Shown piece after piece: positions 62,558-64,000 of a stretch of 64,000 nucleotides of DNA. The notes beneath the pieces were generated by a model. That model was not told the DNA's origin and ran no database searches. It saw only the letters and a program-made list of their open reading frames with translations. How positions within the stretch are numbered: position 1 is the stretch's first letter; each line of letters starts with the position of its first letter. A program made the position numbers and the translations under genes. The stretch comes from Rohdeia mirabilis (lineage in GTDB: Bacteria; Planctomycetota; UBA1135; GCA-002686595): assembly GCA_007750655.1 (NCBI GenBank), contig CP036290.1, positions 1,178,001-1,242,000 on the forward strand. The letters are read 5' to 3'.

Positions 62558-63271
62558 ATGGGACTGCTCAGACGAACTCGCGAGATCCAACCGCTCGTAC
62601 CGCCGGACCCCGAGGAAGGGGTCGGCGTGCCGCTCCAGGCGGAGGAGTTGGTCGTGCTGCAGCGCCCGCGTTCCGAGCAGGCCGAGCAGTTCCGACGCCT
62701 GGCGTCGTCGCTCGAGGCGCTCAATCCCGACGGCGCGCCGCGCACCGTGATGGTCACCAGTTCGGTCGAGGGCGAGGGCGTCACCGTCGCTGCGCTCAAC
62801 CTGGGACTGGCCTTCCGCGAACGCCCGCGCCGCCGCGTGCTGATGGTCGATGCGAACCTGCGCAAGCCCGGCATCGAGCGCTATCTCGACCTGCCGTTGC
62901 GTCAGGGCTTCAGCGAGCTCGTGCGCGACGAACTGCGACTCGACAAGGCGATCCGCAAGACGTCCATCGAAGGCTTCGACGTGATCGGAGCCGGCGAGCT
63001 GCCGACCAACCCGGCCCAGGTGCTGCGCGGCGATCGCGTGCGCACGCTGCTCGGCCGCTTGAAGCAGAGCTACGACTACGTGGTGCTCGACACGCCGCCC
63101 GCGCACACGTTGACCGAGCCGCACCTTCTGGGTGCCGTGTGCGACGGCATCGTGCAGGTCGTGCGTCTGCGCACCACGCCGCGCCACCTGGTCGAGGAGA
63201 CCAGCAGCCAGCTCGAGTCGATGGGCGGCAACCTGCTCGGCGTGTGCCTGCTCGGGGCGTTCGGGGAGTAG
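62558..63271 (+). CDS. CpsD/BY-kinase-like ATPase with degenerate P-loop
   Basis: 237 residues resembling the cytosolic domain of bacterial tyrosine kinases and CpsD/MinD-type ATPases: SEQAEQFRRLASSL, TVMVTSSVEGEGVTVAALNLG, VLMVDANLRKPGIERYL, then LGRLKQSYDYVVLDTPP (Walker B). The Walker A lysine is replaced by Val (GEGVT instead of GEGKS/T, residue 75), and Walker A' reads VDAN instead of (I/V)DAD. The C-terminal tyrosine cluster is also missing. It may bind nucleotide weakly or act as a non-catalytic partner of polysaccharide export. TAGGCT at 62491-62496 is a possible -10. Confidence 0.85.
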   Translation: MGLLRRTREIQPLVPPDPEEGVGVPLQAEELVVLQRPRSEQAEQFRRLASSLEALNPDGAPRTVMVTSSVEGEGVTVAALNLGLAFRERPRRRVLMVDANLRKPGIERYLDLPLRQGFSELVRDELRLDKAIRKTSIEGFDVIGAGELPTNPAQVLRGDRVRTLLGRLKQSYDYVVLDTPPAHTLTEPHLLGAVCDGIVQVVRLRTTPRHLVEETSSQLESMGGNLLGVCLLGAFGE

Positions 63272-63307
63272 CGCTACCCAGCGACACGGCGTCCGACTCC
63301 GTAGCGC

Positions 63308-64000
63308 TCACCGTTCGCGCGGCATGGACTCGGTGGGCGGACCGAACAGCGGGTAGCGCCAGTCCTCGCCCAGCAGGGACTCGATGCGAGGCATGCGTGA
63401 CGTGACACGCTCGTCGGACGGGTCGAGGCCGAACTCGAGCCGCTTCTCCCTCGGGTCGGACGTGAGGTCGACGAGTCCGAGTGCGGCGTCCACCTGGAGG
63501 AGCTTCGTGCCGTCGCGTTCGATCAGCGCCCAGTCGTTCCTTTTCAGGTTCCGCATGCGGCCGTTGTTCGGTCGGAAGATCTGGACCCAGGCGTCCTCGC
63601 GGTTCGACTCGCCGCCCGAGAGCGTCGCGGCGAACGAGATCGAGTCGACGAGCGCGCCGGGAGAGGGCGTCCCACCCGCCAGCTCGAGCGCCGTCGCTGG
63701 AACGTCGACGATCTGGACGAGGGAGTCGTCCGTGCCCGCGACGACGCCCGCACCGACGGCGAAGAACGGGACGCGCACGCCACCCTCGAACACCGTCGAC
63801 TTGTAGTCGCGTTCGGCGCGGGTCGGCGGTCGGCACTCCAAGGGGGTGCCGTTGTCCGAGAGGATCAGGACCACGGTGCGTTCCAGATCGACCGAGTCGA
63901 GGACCTGGGTGATCGCCGTGTCCAGGGCGGCGAGCGCGCTCTCGTACCGACCCCTCTGGTTCGAGCCGAGTTCGAGTCCGTCCGGCACGAGTCCGCTGCG
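63308..64000 (-). CDS. Sulfatase, C-terminal part (cut by window edge)
   Basis: 230 codons of a gene whose 5' end lies beyond 64000. The visible part follows the C-terminal half of type I sulfatases: RGRYESALAALDTAITQVLDS, TVVLILSDNGTPLECRPP with the metal-binding Asp-Asn, KSTVFEGGVRVPFFAVG with the conserved Lys and Arg, VQIVDVPATALELAGG and LYDL-like end LVDLTSDPREKRLEF. The catalytic Cys/Ser signature must lie in the missing part. Substrates may be sulfated polysaccharides. It is convergent with the CpsD-like gene after 36 nt. Confidence 0.9.
   Translation of the reverse strand, partial: RSGLVPDGLELGSNQRGRYESALAALDTAITQVLDSVDLERTVVLILSDNGTPLECRPPTRAERDYKSTVFEGGVRVPFFAVGAGVVAGTDDSLVQIVDVPATALELAGGTPSPGALVDSISFAATLSGGESNREDAWVQIFRPNNGRMRNLKRNDWALIERDGTKLLQVDAALGLVDLTSDPREKRLEFGLDPSDERVTSRMPRIESLLGEDWRYPLFGPPTESMPRER

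Overview
The window is one contiguous, very GC-rich, densely coded stretch of bacterial chromosome with about 47 supportable genes on both strands. It has no rRNA, tRNA, phage, IS or CRISPR signature. The gene mix points to a planctomycete-like bacterium: a large MoxR/DUF58/von Willebrand cluster, secreted TPR giants, a sulfatase, a Tat-exported sugar-isomerase-like protein, a GcdA-type biotin carboxylase and many lipoproteins. This is inference from gene content only; a myxobacterium-like organism is the main alternative. Many neighbours are joined by ATGA or GTGA start/stop overlaps, so operons can be read directly. At least eight genes have a TANNNT box only 6 to 11 nt before the start codon, which suggests leaderless transcripts.

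Layout. 1-8 kb: a YfhO-like membrane protein coupled to an acetyltransferase, a secreted acidic protein, a Tat-exported isomerase-like protein, an acetyltransferase-fold lipoprotein and small proteins. 8-11 kb: a sigma-54 activator divergent from a CarF/PEDS1-type plasmalogen desaturase, with a repeat-rich operator between them, then a DUF2199 protein. 11-14.6 kb: an endonuclease/exonuclease/phosphatase lipoprotein coupled to two membrane proteins (the last is YjdF/DUF2238), then a small outer-membrane-like lipoprotein. 14.7-18.9 kb: VTC-type polyphosphate polymerase, DUF4956 membrane protein, HlyD-like adaptor and a secreted protein. 19.2-36.8 kb: an expanded Bat-like cluster consisting of a secreted protease-like/TPR/thioredoxin-like protein, a membrane-anchored disordered protein, MoxR, DUF58, a BatA-type protein, a VWA/amidotransferase-like protein and a 2399-residue TPR protein reached through a five-codon mini-ORF.

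36.8-41.5 kb: TrmL, a TPR protein, a D-threonine aldolase/D-serine dehydratase-like enzyme and an RlmD-type RNA methyltransferase; the last three are coupled by 4-nt overlaps. 41.5-43 kb is a small island of lower GC with two orphan exported proteins. 43-54.9 kb is mostly housekeeping: ArsR-type regulator, YqgE/AlgH, RecQ, AlkD-like glycosylase, frataxin, zincin metalloprotease, glycosyltransferase, endonuclease III, MscS, TruD and a TIGR01777 epimerase. 55-60.1 kb: a serine hydrolase and a three-gene acyl-CoA carboxylase operon. 60.2-64 kb: a secreted solenoid protein, a CpsD-like ATPase with a broken P-loop, and the C-terminal part of a sulfatase cut by the window edge.

The points most worth a second look are two copies of a 115-118 bp palindrome (one supplies the stop codons of two convergent genes), the polyphosphate/HlyD module, the mini-ORF relay in the Bat-like operon, the acetyltransferase lipoprotein, and the desaturase with its sigma-54 activator.
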